In this document: piece by piece, positions 22,541 to 35,140 of the stretch
Numbering within the stretch: the stretch's first letter is position 1
Layout: each line of letters starts with the position of its first letter
DNA from: Botrytis cinerea B05.10
Lineage: Eukaryota > Ascomycota > Leotiomycetes > Helotiales > Sclerotiniaceae
Reading direction: 5' to 3'
NCBI RefSeq assembly: GCF_000143535.2
Contig: NC_037314.1
Span: 2,356,001 to 2,420,000, forward strand
Length of the DNA: 64,000 bases
Notes under the pieces: generated by a model
The model's input: the letters and a program-made list of their open reading frames with translations, nothing else
What the model was told of the DNA's origin: nothing
The model's database searches: none
Program-made: the position numbers and the translations under genes

Positions 22541-25500
22541 ATGGCATCCAGAGCCACCGCCACAGGTCAGTCTACCGGAGATACCAACGATATCGAGATG
22601 ACCGATGCCCCAAAGGAGATCACTATCAACGAAACCCTTAAGATCGCCTTACCAGACAAGTACCAAGGTAGTCGACAAGAGCTCGATACTTTCCTCTTAC
22701 AACTTGAGATCTACTTTCGATTCAATGAGGACAAGTTCACTACCAAGGAATCCAAGAGTATATGGGCCGCATCATACCTTCGAGGTGAAGCAACCAAATG
22801 GATCCAACCATATTTGCGCGACTATTTCGAGCATGACGATAAGGATCGCATGCAACCCACCCGAACAATCTTCAATAGTTTTGAAGGATTTAAGACAGAG
22901 ATTCGCAGAATCTTCGGAAATTCCAACGAGTTAGAGGTAGCGGAAGATAAGATCTTCAATCTCAAGCAGACAGGATCAGCATTGAAATATGCTACGGAAT
23001 TTCGAAGATATGCTGGAACAACCAAGTGGGACGAAATCGCTATCATGAGTCACTACCGCAAGGGACTCAAACCAGAAGTCAGACTGGAATTAGAAAGATC
23101 TGCCGAGAGTACAGATCTGAACGATCTAATTCAGGACTCCATCGAATCAGATGATCGTCTCTACAGATATCGACAAAGCCAGAGATCATACAAACCCCAA
23201 GGAAATCAGAAGCAAGGGCGTTACCGCAAGAATGAGGGTAGACCACGTTACAATCCACAAAGATACGGAGACCCCATGGAACTAGACGCTACGCACTACA
23301 CAAACGGGAACGATGACTCAGAAAAGAGACGAAGACGAGAAAACAACTTATGCTTTGAATGTGGAAAAGCAGGGCACCGAGCAGCAGACTGCCGAAGCAA
23401 GAAGACAGGAGGAAAAAGGGGCAACTTCAAACCTAAGTTCGGCAAAGGCCAACTTAACGCTACCTTTACAATCCCAGAAAACCCAACTAAATCCGAAAAT
23501 ACTGAGACTTTCACCGTTGAGGAATTTCAGCAATTACTAAAGGAATTATCACGAAATCAAGAGGGCATGAATGCAATAGATGTATGGGAACAAGAGTATT
23601 ACCGAACCCCAACACCCTCTGTAACAGAAGAAAGTCACCAGGACGAGACAGAAGCAGACCATGCCACGATGAGCTGGACAGCTTGCTATGATGAATTCTG
23701 CGGAATCCATCGATCAGATAAAGAAGCAACCGGATGGTTCCCTAAGAAGAGAAAGACGAAGGACCATCAGAATAATGTAACATGCGAGGATTTAACTCCC
23801 AATATAACTTCGCAAGAAGTTCGCAAAGTTACTCAGCAGTTGAATGCTACGGGACAGGCAGGACAGATATACTGCAAAGTTCAGATAAATGGACACATAC
23901 AATCAGCCATGATAGATTCAGGGGCTACAGGAAATTTTATTGCACCGGAAGCTGCAAAGTACTTGGAAATACCACTTCAAACGAAACAACACCCCTACCG
24001 ATTGCAGTTAGTTGACGGACAGCTAGCAGGGTCTGACGGAAAGATTTCGCAGGAGACAATCCCAATACGAATGGGCATAACCCAACATACAGAGGTTATA
24101 CAGCTTGACGTTGTGCCATTGGGCCAACAACAGATCATCTTAGGAATGCCATGGTTAAAGGCACATAATCCGAAAATAGATTGGGCACAAGGAGTTGTGA
24201 CATTTGATCAGTGCAAAAGCGGTCACAGGGACACGCTAGAGGCGTCCGCGAGACGTAACACGCGCCAAGGAGAGTTGAACGCGAACAACACCGGCGACGT
24301 AGGACACCCAGTCCAGGGTCCTCCATTAAGAGCGAAGGCCAGTACACCTCCTCTACAAATGCAGAAGCCAACGACACGGCAGGAAATCGCAATCAAGGCA
24401 AAGGAGCCTATGATACCAGAACAGTACAAGAAGTACGAACATGTTTTCAAAGAACCAGGGATCCATGAGGCTTTACCAGAACACAAGCCATGGGATCATG
24501 AAATAATATTGGAGGAAGGCAAGATGCCTGTGCACACCCCAATTTATTCAATGTCAGCCGATGAGCTAAAAACGCTCAAGGAATATATCGACGACAACTT
24601 GGCCAAGGGATGGATCAGAGAATCCACGTCCCAAGTGGCAAGTCCAACTATGTGGGTACCTAAGAAAGATGGTACTAAGAGACTAGTTGTGGACTACAGA
24701 AAGCTCAACACGCTTACAAAGAAAGATCGATATCCACTTCCATTAGCTACGGAACTAAGAGATCGATTAGGCGGAGCAACAATATTTACCAAGATGGACC
24801 TACGAAACGGGTACCACTTAATTAGAATGAAGGAAGGCGAGGAATGGAAAACCGCTTTTAAAACAAGATACGGGCTATACGAATATCAAGTTATGCCATT
24901 CGGGCTAACGAACGCACCAGCTACTTTCATGAGACTTATGAACAATGTGCTGTCGCAATACTTGGACACCTGTTGTATATGCTACTTGGACGACATCCTA
25001 GTATATTCAAACAACGAGGTCCAACACATCAAAGATGTCAGCAATATTCTTGAAAGTTTAGCCAAAGCCGATTTGCTATGTAAACCAAGCAAATGTGAAT
25101 TCCATGTTACGGAAACGGAGTTTCTAGGATTCACCGTATCAAGCCAAGGGCTCAAGATGAGCAAAGATAAGGTCAAGGCAGTGCTTGAGTGGAAGCAGCC
25201 AAATACAATTAAAGAATTACAGTCCTTTCTAGGATTTGTCAACTTTTACCGAAGGTTTATTAGAGGATATTCAGGGATTACAACATCCTTAACCAACCTA
25301 ACCAAGAAGGATCAAGGAAGTTTCGAATGGACCACCAAGGCGCAGGAGTCATTCGATACACTCAAACAAGCAGTAGCGAAAGAGCCAATATTGTTAACAT
25401 TCGACCCTGAGAAGCCAATCATAGTGGAAACGGATTCCTCAGATTTCGCTATAGGCGCAGTTTTGAGCCAACCAGGCCAGAAGGAGAAATGACAACCAAT

Positions 25501-27391
25501 CGCATTCTACTCTCGAAAACTATCACCAGCCGAATTAAATTATGAAATATACGACAAAGAATTACTGGCAATAGTCGATGCATTTAGAGAATGGCGAGTT
25601 TATTTGGAAGGATCAAAATACCCAGTACAAGTGTACACAGATCATAAGAACTTGGTTTACTTCACCACAACGAAGCAGTTAAACAGACGACAGGTCAGAT
25701 GGTCAGAGACCATGGCCAACTACAATTTTAGAATTTCATATGTCAAAGGATCAGAAAACGCTAGAGCCGACGCTCTTAGCCGAAAACCAGAATATCAAGA
25801 AAACAAAACGTACGAGTCATACGCTATATTCAAGAAAGACGGCGAATCACTGGTTTACAATGCACCACAGCTTGCAGCAACACACCTGTTGGAAGACAAC
25901 CACCTCAGGAAACAGATCCAATCACACTACGACAAGGATGCTACTGCCACACGCATACGCAAGACAATAGAACCAGGATTCACTATAGAAAATGATACCA
26001 TATACTTTCATGGAAAAGTATACATTCCGAGTCAAATGACCAAGGAATTTGTGACGGAACAACATGGGTTGCCGGCACATGGACATCAAGGAATTGCAAG
26101 GACATTTGCAAGAATACGGGGAATCAGTTACTTCCCACGAATGAGAACGATAGTTGAAGAAGTTGTTGGAAATTGTGACGCCTGCATACGAAACAAGTCA
26201 TCACGACATGCACCGTATGGTCAGCTCCAGACCCCAGACATGCCTTCTCAGCCATGGAAGTCCATCACATGGGACTTTGTGGTCAAACTACCACTCTCAA
26301 AGGATCCTACTACAGGAATTGAGTACGACGCGATACTCAATATAGTAGACAGGCTAACGAAATTCGCATATATGATACCATTCAAGGAAACATGGGATGC
26401 TGAGCAACTAGCATATGTGTTCCTAAGGATCATAGTAAGCATACACGGAGTACCAGATGAGATAATCTCGGATCGAGACAAGCTCTTTACCTCGAAATTC
26501 TGGACTACCTTATTAGCACTTATGGGTATCAAGAGAAAGCTATCGACATCTTTCCACCCACAAACAGATGGTCAAACAGAGAGGACCAATCAGACAATGG
26601 AAGCATATCTTAGATGCTATGTAAATTATCGACAAGACAATTGGGTAGAGCTATTACCCATGGCACAGTTCGCATACAACACATCGGAAACGGAAACCAC
26701 GAAAATCACACCAGCACGAGCTAATTTTGGGTTTAATCCACAAGCGTATAAAATCCCGATACCACAAGAAGTTAATGCCGAATCAGCGATAGTACAAGTC
26801 GAACAGCTGAAAGATCTCCAAGAGCAACTGGCTCTTGATCTAAGATTCATATCTTCCAGAACAGCAGCGTACTACAATACGAAACGTAGTATGGAACCTA
26901 CGCTTAAAGAGGGGGATAAAGTTTATTTGCTACGACGAAACATCGAAACCAAGAGACCAAGCAATAAACTCGACCACAGGAAACTAGGACCATTCAAGAT
27001 TGATAAGGTAATAGGAACGGTTAATTATCGATTGAAATTACCAGACACAATGAATATCCACCCAGTATTCCACATATCCTTGCTCGAACCAGCACCACCA
27101 GGAGCGCCAAATGCGCCATTTACAGAAATTGAACCAGTCAACCCAAACGCCATATACGATGTAGAAACAATACTAGACTGCAAATACGTCAGAAACAAGG
27201 TCAAGTATTTGATCAAATGGTTAGACTACCCACATTCAGAAAACACATGGGAACTCAAGGAAGATCTCAGCTGCCCTGAGAAACTACGGGCATTCCACCT
27301 GAAGTACCCACATCTGCCAACAAAGCCTCAAGCTCCGCATCAGACAATAAAGGCAACGAAGGGTCGAAGAAACCAAAAGAAGAACCACTAG
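22541..27391 (+). pseudogene. Gypsy gag-pol polyprotein with one internal stop (TGA 25490-25492)
   Basis: A single 1616-codon frame starts at ATG 22541. Gag comes first, with zinc knuckle CFECGKAGHRAADC at residues 271-284. Protease follows (MIDSGATGNFI, about 457). Reverse transcriptase has RLVVDYRKLN, TKMDLRNGYH and YLDDILVY (815). The stop TGA at codon 984 falls between RT and RNase H. RNase H continues (FYSRKLSPAELNY, YTDHKNLVYF), then integrase with an HHCC zinc finger (HGLPAHGHQG...CDACIRNK) and DDE core (SDRDKLFTSKFW, HPQTDGQTERTNQ), then a chromodomain near 1540-1600 (YLIKWLDYP, NTWELKEDL). The TGA is most simply a CGA-to-TGA point mutation, because everything after it stays in frame. 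The 3' end overlaps the antisense ORF by 125 bp. Confidence 0.93.
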
Positions 27392-27863
27392 GAGTAGACG
27401 TAGTAACAGCGGTTGCTGTCTCTTTCTCCGCACGCTCCTTTTCCAATTTTTCCTTTTCCAACCTTTCATTCTCCTCAGCTAGATCAAGCTCTTCTAGCGT
27501 ACGAAGATCTCGACGAATCATCTCCTTTTCACGCTTGCGAAGAAATTCTTGTTGCTTGCGCAATCGAAGAATCCGGGCATTAATCTCCTGCGACTGAGCG
27601 AAAGCCTTTTCTTCCTCCAAGCGCAGCAACTCCTGCTGTCGCTCCAAAGATCCATAATTTGTAGGCATCTCTGACCCAGGACGGCAACGACCTTTTTTGT
27701 GACGGATACACTCGGCACAACGCTGTGATAAACTATCGTCAACAATGCAACGACGATTGGATTTGATGCACAAATCGCAAGAATCTCTTTCAGTACCAGA
27801 ACGCTCGACGCGGCGAACCAAGTTAAGAATATCGTGAACAGAAGCTGTCCGTGTAGGAGGCAT
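27267..27863 (-). CDS. Antisense ORF of the gypsy element: Zn2Cys6-like cluster plus coiled coil
   Basis: 198 aa from a genuine ATG (27863), intronless, encoded opposite to gag-pol between its 3' end and the 3' LTR. Cysteines at 29, 32, 39, 49, 52 and 60 give C-x2-C-x6-C-x9-C-x2-C-x7-C, matching the fungal Zn2Cys6 (Gal4-type) consensus. They are surrounded by basic residues (IKSNRRC, IRHKKGRC). Residues about 72-150 form a long charged heptad-rich segment (RQQELLRLEEEKAF onward), a likely coiled coil for dimerisation. The C-terminus is Ser/Gly/acidic (FGFFDPSLPLLSDAELEALLADVG), similar to an activation-type tail. The ATG is 97 bp from the 3' LTR, so antisense transcription would have to begin in that LTR. 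A DNA-binding regulator carried by the element is the best reading; no experimental basis is seen. Confidence 0.7.
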   Translation of the reverse strand: MPPTRTASVHDILNLVRRVERSGTERDSCDLCIKSNRRCIVDDSLSQRCAECIRHKKGRCRPGSEMPTNYGSLERQQELLRLEEEKAFAQSQEINARILRLRKQQEFLRKREKEMIRRDLRTLEELDLAEENERLEKEKLEKERAEKETATAVTTSTPSGSSFGFFDPSLPLLSDAELEALLADVGTSGGMPVVSQGS

Positions 27864-27959
27864 ACTGAAGAAGAAAACATCACAATCATTTAAGTAAACG
27901 AAAGGGAAGACGTACTAATATAAACGCTTGGGACAAGCGCTAGGCTAAGAAGGGGATAG

Positions 27960-28529
27960 TGTTACGACGGATTAGTAACAGGCTGTAGAATCACCAACGT
28001 ATAGGCTATAATGGTATTATAGGCCTCAGTGATTCAGCTGCAGTATACCGGGGGACACTAGGCACCCAAGGAAAGCCTCAGGCATGTATATAGTATTAGT
28101 CATAGGATATCCTAGAAACGTAGGATACAGCTCCTAGGACAATAGGTCCTAGGAAGCACTGAACATAACTTTGCAAACTTTTCGCGAAGTTATATTAGTA
28201 ATATCCCAGGGGATTAGCCCCAGGATAAAAGGATAAGCTAGGACAATAGGAATCACAGGACAAGTGTCATGTGATCAAAAGCCGATCGACTTATCGATCG
28301 ACTTGCCGATCGACTTGTCGGTCGACTTCAGGACGAAGGTCTATATATGGAATGGGTTTCATTACAATGTAGAGCTTCGTGCTCAAGAACAATCATTAGT
28401 TTCATTACTATAGTTACGAGAATTGCAACCAGTTACAACCTTATTGAATTCCTACTTGAAGTCTAGTCTAAACCACCTCGAGAGATCTCTAGACACTTCC
28501 ACGTGACCCTAGAGGCAGCTCCCGTAACA
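27960..28529 (+). repeat. 3' LTR of the gypsy element
   Basis: 570 bp, apparently identical to 21920-22489, followed by the TTATT duplication. Confidence 0.95.
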
Positions 28530-28534
28530 TTATT

Positions 28535-29585
28535 ATTTCCTCTCGAACGATTGTTCTTTCTAATCAATCATTACATCACATATAACACAAATATCTCAAT
28601 CACATCACATCATACATGCACAACCGCAAAAATCCCAATGTCTTCTTTCAAAAGATGCTGTTCTTGTTTTCACTCTCAATTATTACAAATGATTTACCCA
28701 GGGTTCATATCCCCCAATCCATCATCATCTTTCTCCCTTTCTCTCTTCCCTTTTTCTCAGTTCTCTTCTCTACTCTTCTCTACTCCCCTCACAACCTTCC
28801 CCTTTCCTCCATCACAAAGTCTCGCTTTTGAAGTCTCAAGTTTCAAAATCCATCCCCCTCCACACGCATGCTCTATTTCTCATTCCACCTTCAATGTTGT
28901 AGACCCGCCAAATCTAGCATTGATCTCCATCCAGGAACCAAGCACACGCGTATTTTCCTCCCTCAAAAGGAACCCATTATTCGAGACTCCACCCACTATC
29001 ACACCACCCAATAAGATATCCCTCTTCCCTTTCTCATCTCATTCCCCACACCACCAAATTAATAGAGAAGAGAAGGCAGAAAAAAAGCGAAACAACAACT
29101 TTAAAAAGCTAAAGGTAAGAGAAAAATAAACTATTCGACTACTCTTCACAATCAGACAACACAAATGCTACTCAATTCAACTCCCATAACCCCAAGATAT
29201 AATCTTATCCACAGCGAAAGCAAAAATAAAAACGAGTCAAATATCTCGTCCATCAATGATGAGACTCGCGATCCACCAATCCAGGTCCAGGTCCAGGTTG
29301 AAATCGAGTTGAGCGCGAGAAGATATAACAAGCGAACCATATGATGAAATGCCAACGCCTGCCCACACTCCACCTCCATCCTCCCGCACCAAAATCCAGC
29401 AGGCCCGCCAAGCCGTTCTAGAGAAATGAAAGCAAAGCTTGCTGTCAATCAGACCAAAAGCTGAATCGCAAGTTTCCGGTACTTTCGCTGAAAGCTTATG
29501 CATAAATCCAGAATTGAACAAAGTTTTTATCGTGTATATGTCGAAGTGATATCATTTAAAAAGGAAGATTATCTTGAGACGACTT
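28535..29585. other. Intergenic region, CT-rich, downstream of the kinase gene
   Basis: No gene is supported. A 208-codon frame beginning inside the 3' LTR (28503-29129) has no in-host start and is low-complexity Ser/Pro/Phe from CT-rich DNA. The right part is probably the 3' UTR of the kinase. Confidence 0.5.
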
Positions 29586-32500
29586 TCACTCTCCACGAGC
29601 CTTTCCACGTCTTCGGAAAAAGTCCATGACCTTTCTAGCGGCACCACTACTGCCACCATGATCATTGTGTGCATGCTCTTGATCATAAGCATCAGCAAAC
29701 TTGCGGTTGTTCTTCTGTAGTACGCCTCTCCCATTATTACGTCCTGCTGGTCGTCGCGAGTCTTCATATGAGTTATTATTTTCATTTTGATATGGACCAC
29801 GTCGACTTTGACCAAATGAAGATTCAGAATCAGTCGTCAATGCCGATTCATCCTGGCGGAAGTTTGCAGGTGGCAAGAATTGTGGTGGGCCACCCATCCT
29901 AGAATCCGGGTTTTGCTGTTGTGGTTGAGCGAAACGCTGTCTTTCTTGTTGTGACGGGCTAGCGCGGTTTTGATCATATGTCATATCCGCATGCTGATAT
30001 TCGGCTGTGCTTCCACTAACATTTCTGTTATCCTGCGACACGTCGAGATGATCCCCTTGCATTTCGGGGTATGGCTCATAGTGACCATCGGTTGGAGTGC
30101 TAGCAGGTGGAGTATTTGGGTCTTTACCGATACCAATGGATTTTAAGGAGAATGATGCCGGGAGAAGAGAAAATCTTCTTGAAGCCTTCTCCTGAGAACC
30201 TGTTTGCGATCGCCCAGCTATACTTCCACTTCTCTTTTTACCAAATCCAAATGATATGGAGCGTCTGGAGTCTATCGACTGTCTCGAGTCATCGGTATTT
30301 ATGACATTGGCATTTGACATGCTGACTGGAGGATATGACTTCTTTGGTTTTTCTGAAGATTTCTCTGCGTGTGACTTGCCCCCAAAGAGCGAATTTGTTC
30401 TGCTGAATATGCCACCAATCGTGTTTGATCTCTTGTGAGTTTTGCTACCCTCAGAAGGTACGTTTGCAGTTCCCGCTGGAAGTCCTGCGACTCTAGCGAA
30501 TTTTGGAGCTATAGGTTGAGAAGTTGATTGAGGAGGATATTCAAAGGTTTGTTCGCCTTGAATCATAGGAGGGGATATATTGTAGCTATTTGAGCTCTTT
30601 GGTTGAGGTTGAGACATACGGCCATGGGCATTAGTTCCAGCGACGGTTGGCGCTACAGGTTGGCTGTACGATCCTCGGGTTGGGAAGCCCATAGATCCAG
30701 ATCTATTAGAAGTCATGGAACCACCGGTGGTTGGTCTTGCGATTGATGGCTGGCCAGTCACTGAGGTCGTATGGTTAATGTCTGATGCTGCGCGGTGATC
30801 TCGAGTAGGTCGAGGAGGTGGAACCATACCTTGTTGTCGCTGTGAGCTTCCCGTTCGTCTTGCCGAGGCTGCATTTTGGGCTTCTCTCGTCATTGAAGGA
30901 TCCTGAGACGATTGCCTCTCTCCTGCAGGGACGTTTCTTCTAGAACCTTGAGGAGCTCCAGAAATCTCGACTGGGCCTTGGCTACCAGCACGAGCGCGTG
31001 TTCTCGAACCAGATTGAGCACCGGACGAGTTGGTAGAAGGCTCGCCTCTTTGTGTTTGTGACCTTGGAGCCACATATTCGACCTGGACAGTTCGTCTCTT
31101 GTTATCCTTTGAAGTTTTGGGAGGAGCCTCTTCTCCATCTTGATCCACATGCCCATGTTTCCTACTAAGATCCCCAACGGCTGCGGGTGCCTTTTGTGAT
31201 TTGGGTTCCCGAACCGAAGCACTTCTAGCAAGTATGGGAGCCTCTTGAGGTTCATCAGATGGAACAGTAGTATTGGCAATCTCCACAGTAGTTGTTGTGC
31301 TGCTAGTAATAAAGCCAACGACATGCGCATACTCACTCAACCAACTATGTCGAGCAACTTCAAATAAATCTGCACGTTTGCGTGGGTCTGGAACGAGAAT
31401 ACGACGGAGAAGGTCTCGAGCATGCGGTGTAACATATTCTGGAAAGGTAAGTGGTGTCGAAACTATATATTTGTAGAGAAGGTTAATGTTGTCGCCCTCG
31501 GGATTGGCTGGATCATCATCGAAAGGTAGATACCCGGCAAGCATTGCGTACTGACTTTGTGTTAGTGGTACCACTATCAACAGGTGCAAAAAAACCACCC
31601 CCCAAAACTTACCAAGATTACCCCGCAACTCCATACATCGACCTTGCGGCCGGTGTACAGAGAATCACTCACAACCAATTCTGGAGCTGCATAGCACGGA
31701 CTGCCACAACTTGTCTGCATCAGATCTCCTCTCCGCGAGCCGCCGGGTAAAATCTTATCCAATTCCATACGCTTGACGTAATCACGACTAGCTAAGTTGT
31801 ACTCGATTTCGTCTCCGAGCTCATCGTCTGGGTTAAAGGTGTTTGCAAAACCAAAATCCGTAATGATAATGTTGCGGTTGCGATCTAGCAGAAGGTTCTC
31901 CAGCTTCAAATCCCGGTGAACAATTCCCTTTTTGTGTAAATATCCAACACCAGAAACCAATTGAGCAAACAGGCGGCGAGCAGCGTTATCCTTGAGGTAT
32001 CGGTGATTGAGAATGTAATCAAAGAGTTCCCCCCCTGAAGCATACTCCAGGATAATACCAATTTGCTTTTCTGTCTCAACCATTTCATGTAATTGAACAA
32101 TATTGGGATGGGATATCTCGCGAAGAATAGCGATTTCTCTGTAAATCTTTGCAAGTCTCGTAGGGTTCGTTCCTACACTATCGCGGCGGATGAGCTTGAT
32201 AGCGACCTAGGGGGATAGGGTTAGTATTAAAAATCAAATCAAGATTTAGGGAAGACTTACTTGAGTACCACCTGCTTGTTTCCAGCCCATTTTCACCTTA
32301 CCAAATTCTCCCTCTCCAAGCGTATTGCCCAGATAGTATTCACCAAATTTGCTGTTCTTTTCACGTTTCCCAGAGTTTGCTGAGTGATCATGACGGGATC
32401 TCTGCTGCCTAGGAGCCTCTTCCACCACTGGAGGAGCTGCGACGGCACTAGGTACCGCCTCGGCCATTCGTTCCCTCTCTCGCTCCATATCCACCTTGGG

Positions 32501-33295
32501 ATCGCTGACAACCACACGATTCAACACTTCGCTTGCCTCGTGGGACAGCCCAGCAGGTGAAGTGGTGCCGGCTGGATGTGATCTATTTTGTGCATTAGAA
32601 GGTGGACCAGCTCTCTGTTCACGACCTCCACTCGGTCTATGCGGTAACGCTTCAGGTGATTGTTGAGCTCTGCGTCTGGCTCGGGTTGCCGCCGTGGCAG
32701 CAGCTGTTGCATCCTCATGGCTCGTTCCATTGGTTTGGATATTCCTCCTCTCGTGATATTGGTTCTCCTGTGACTGTGCCCGACGTGGAGCATCTCTCGC
32801 CCGCTGCTCGTCCGGATGCTCACCTCGTCTCGAACTCGAGCTACGATTTGTTGCCGACGTTGCAGCCGCTACTGCTGTGCTCGGTCTGTTGGAAGAGGAT
32901 CTTTCCGAGACGATCGGGGGCACACCTCGTTGATGATCGCCCGGAGCCATTGGAGCAAAACTCGAAGGGGATGTTGCGGTGGTTGGGGATATTTGGGTTG
33001 AAGGATTATTAGTGCGAGAGTTTACTGGAGCGGTGGTGGTGGTTGTTACCAAAGGTGAGGTGTACTGGGGTTGGGGAGGTGTGTTTGTAGATGCGCCATT
33101 GCCGCTCGGCCTTCGAGATGGTTTTCGTGCAGAAGAGGGAGACGCGTTGGTGGTGGATTGATTATAGTAAGGGTCTCGAGATTGCTGTGAACCCGAAGTG
33201 TAAGGTCTCCCCGAGGACGATGGTGCTGCCACTGGAGATTGCGATCCTATTGATGTTGGTTGATGAGGGGCGGTCTGCAAAGCGGCTGAAGACAT
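29586..33295 (-). CDS. KIN4: Kin4/Ppk1-type serine/threonine protein kinase
   Basis: Exons 33295-32261, 32206-31613 and 31550-29586 (phase 0 junctions) give 1197 aa. The first ATG in frame is MSSAALQTAP (33295). A Ser/Thr/Pro/Arg-rich N-terminus of about 315 residues precedes the kinase domain: glycine loop GEGEFGKVKMG, catalytic VAIK Lys349, HRDLKLEN Asp444, DFG 462-464, T-loop Thr510 in QTSCGSPCYAAPELVV, then RKVDVWSCGVIL, AMLAGYLPFDDDP and LVPDPRKR. These match budding-yeast Kin4, the spindle-position checkpoint kinase, and fission-yeast Ppk1. The activation loop carries about 35 extra residues before TSCGSP compared with yeast Kin4. The C-terminal 600 residues are disordered and basic, rich in Ser/Gln, ending in VMDFFRRRGKARGE. 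A role in mitotic exit or polarity is inference from homology. Confidence 0.87.
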
Positions 33296-33820
33296 ATCTT
33301 GACAATTTTGCGCACTGTTGTCAATCGCAGATTGGGTGTCTAGCAAGCGGAAATTACAACAACCGTTGCTGAGGCACAATTCAGAAGGTGCTATTGTGAT
33401 TGCGAGGTTTTCGCCGGTCTATCACCTATTTCCACCAACTAACATCATGGGAGGGGGGAGGATCGAGGAAAGTTAATTGCACCGTGGGGACAGGGAGATA
33501 GTAGGAACGCTGGCGATAACAATTATCCAGAAGAGGATTGTTGGAATTTTTTTAGAGTTTGGACAAAATTTCAAAAAGAGTATCGCGGCTGGCGCTGAAT
33601 TCGGGGCGACTATTATGTTAGATATTGCAGCTCCCGAACAAAAAAGCAGGCGGTCGAGGAATCTGGGCTCTGGCGGGAAAGGCTCCTTGGGTTAGCGTCG
33701 ACCCTCTTCTTTTCCCTGTGGTGTATGTGTATCAAGCGCAAGTGTAGGTGTAAGTGGATGTCAGTGGATGTAAGTGTATTGTATGTATGTATGTATGAGT
33801 GTGAGTGTGCGTGCGATGTA

Positions 33821-33851
<31 letters not shown>

Positions 33852-34425
33852 GTGCGGTTGTTGGCGGATCAATTGAGCCCAAAGTTTTGGTTTTGATTGA
33901 TCGATGGATGGATGGATTGTAATTCGCAGGTAGAGAGCGTGTAATTAAATGTGGGTGGCTGGGGAGAAAGGAAAGCAAGACCCCCAAGATTGGAAATTGA
34001 AATTGAGATTGGAGATTGAAATGAATCGAATTGAGTTTTTTGTTTTGGATTTGGGGATTTGGGGACTTTTTGTTTTTCGGTCGAATCTCGATGTGGATGG
34101 AGGCAAGAGAGGAGAGGAGGGAGGGATGGAGCCTTCTTCTGCTCGTTCTGCTCGTTCTGCTCGTTCGTCGTCGTCTTCTTTCTACCTCTGGTATGGGACG
34201 AACTGCAAGGTAGACCAGGTCGACAAGCTACGTGAGGTGCGTTGGGCGAATTGGGCGAATTGGGTGAAGTGGTGGTAAAAAGGTGAGATGGTAAAAGGTA
34301 AAATGTGAATGTAATTGTAAATTGTGAAGGGTGGTAATCTTCTTTGGCGATGTCTTATTGGCTGTTACGAGTGATTCTCTTCTGTATTTTTCTTTTCCTT
34401 CGTCGGGAGGGATTTATGGACTTGT

Positions 34426-34470
34426 TCTCTCTGTTCTCTCTGTTCTCTCTGTTCTCTCTGTTCTCTCGGT
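34426..34470 (+). repeat. 9-bp tandem (TGTTCTCTC)n, about 5 copies
   Basis: Direct reading; located upstream of the kinase gene. Confidence 0.9.
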
Positions 34471-35084
34471 TCTAGCTCTAACGACAGTGTGTAAGTTGGC
34501 TTGTCTGTGGTGAGTATTTTTTTGTGTTTTTTTTTTTGCTTTTTCTTTGCAATATACGACGAGAGGGTTAAATAGAGGGAGGGCAGAGAAGGAGAGAGGG
34601 GGAGAGCGCGCGCGAGAGATTGCGAGCGAATGAGTGTCAACGGCAAGGAGGGAGGGAGGGAGGGAGAGTGTGCAAGCAAGTGAGTGAGCGAAGTGGTAGA
34701 GTGGTAGAGTGGTATAGTCTGGTAGTCTGGTAGTGTGGTGGATTAAAGAAAAAGGAACAACAAGGTGAGCAAGGTACATCAGGCACGCCCTGGGTGAGGA
34801 GCATAAGGCATAAGAGCGAGCAAATAGAGTGAATAGAGTGAATAGAGTGAATAGAGACCCCCGAGCGAGAATTGTACAGAGGAGATCGGGATATGTCCAG
34901 GGGTGCAGAGAGATCCCTAGAGATGTGCCCAGAGACCGCTACCACATGGAAACAATCGTCCTAACCATCTGGTCCCATCCCCTGTACCCAGAGCATAAAG
35001 CTGGAGAGCATGAAGATGCGAGATTATGTGCTGGAGAGATTGGCCGCGGGTTTGCAGGTGTGACGCTGGGCTGATCGGACGAGG

Positions 35085-35140
35085 GATGTGGTGGATGTGG
35101 TGGATGTGGTGGATGTGATGGATGTGATGGATGTGATGAC
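35085..35140 (+). repeat. 9-bp tandem (GGATGTGGT/GGATGTGAT)n, about 6 copies
   Basis: Three GGATGTGGT units followed by GGATGTGAT variants. Confidence 0.9.

Larger units (their letters stand above)
21920..28529 (+). mobile_element. Ty3/gypsy LTR retrotransposon (chromovirus, Boty-like), nearly intact
   Basis: It is 6610 bp with two 570-bp LTRs (21920-22489, 27960-28529) starting TGTTAC and ending GTAACA. By eye they are identical. The 5-bp target duplication TTATT lies at 21915-21919 and 28530-28534. One long gag-pol frame (22541-27391) has the gypsy domain order and a C-terminal chromodomain, and is broken only by one TGA. An antisense ORF lies between pol and the 3' LTR. Identical LTRs imply a recent insertion that has not undergone visible RIP. 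It landed between the lactamase-fold gene and the 3' side of the kinase gene. Confidence 0.95.

Noticed and set aside
25490..25492. TGA as a gag/pol readthrough signal
   Set aside because: It lies between RT and RNase H, not at the gag/pol border, and a single CGA-to-TGA change explains it.
28503..29129. 208-codon plus-strand frame starting in the gypsy 3' LTR
   Set aside because: It begins inside the transposon, runs into CT-rich host DNA and is low-complexity with no motif. The junction is a recent insertion product, so a conserved gene is implausible.
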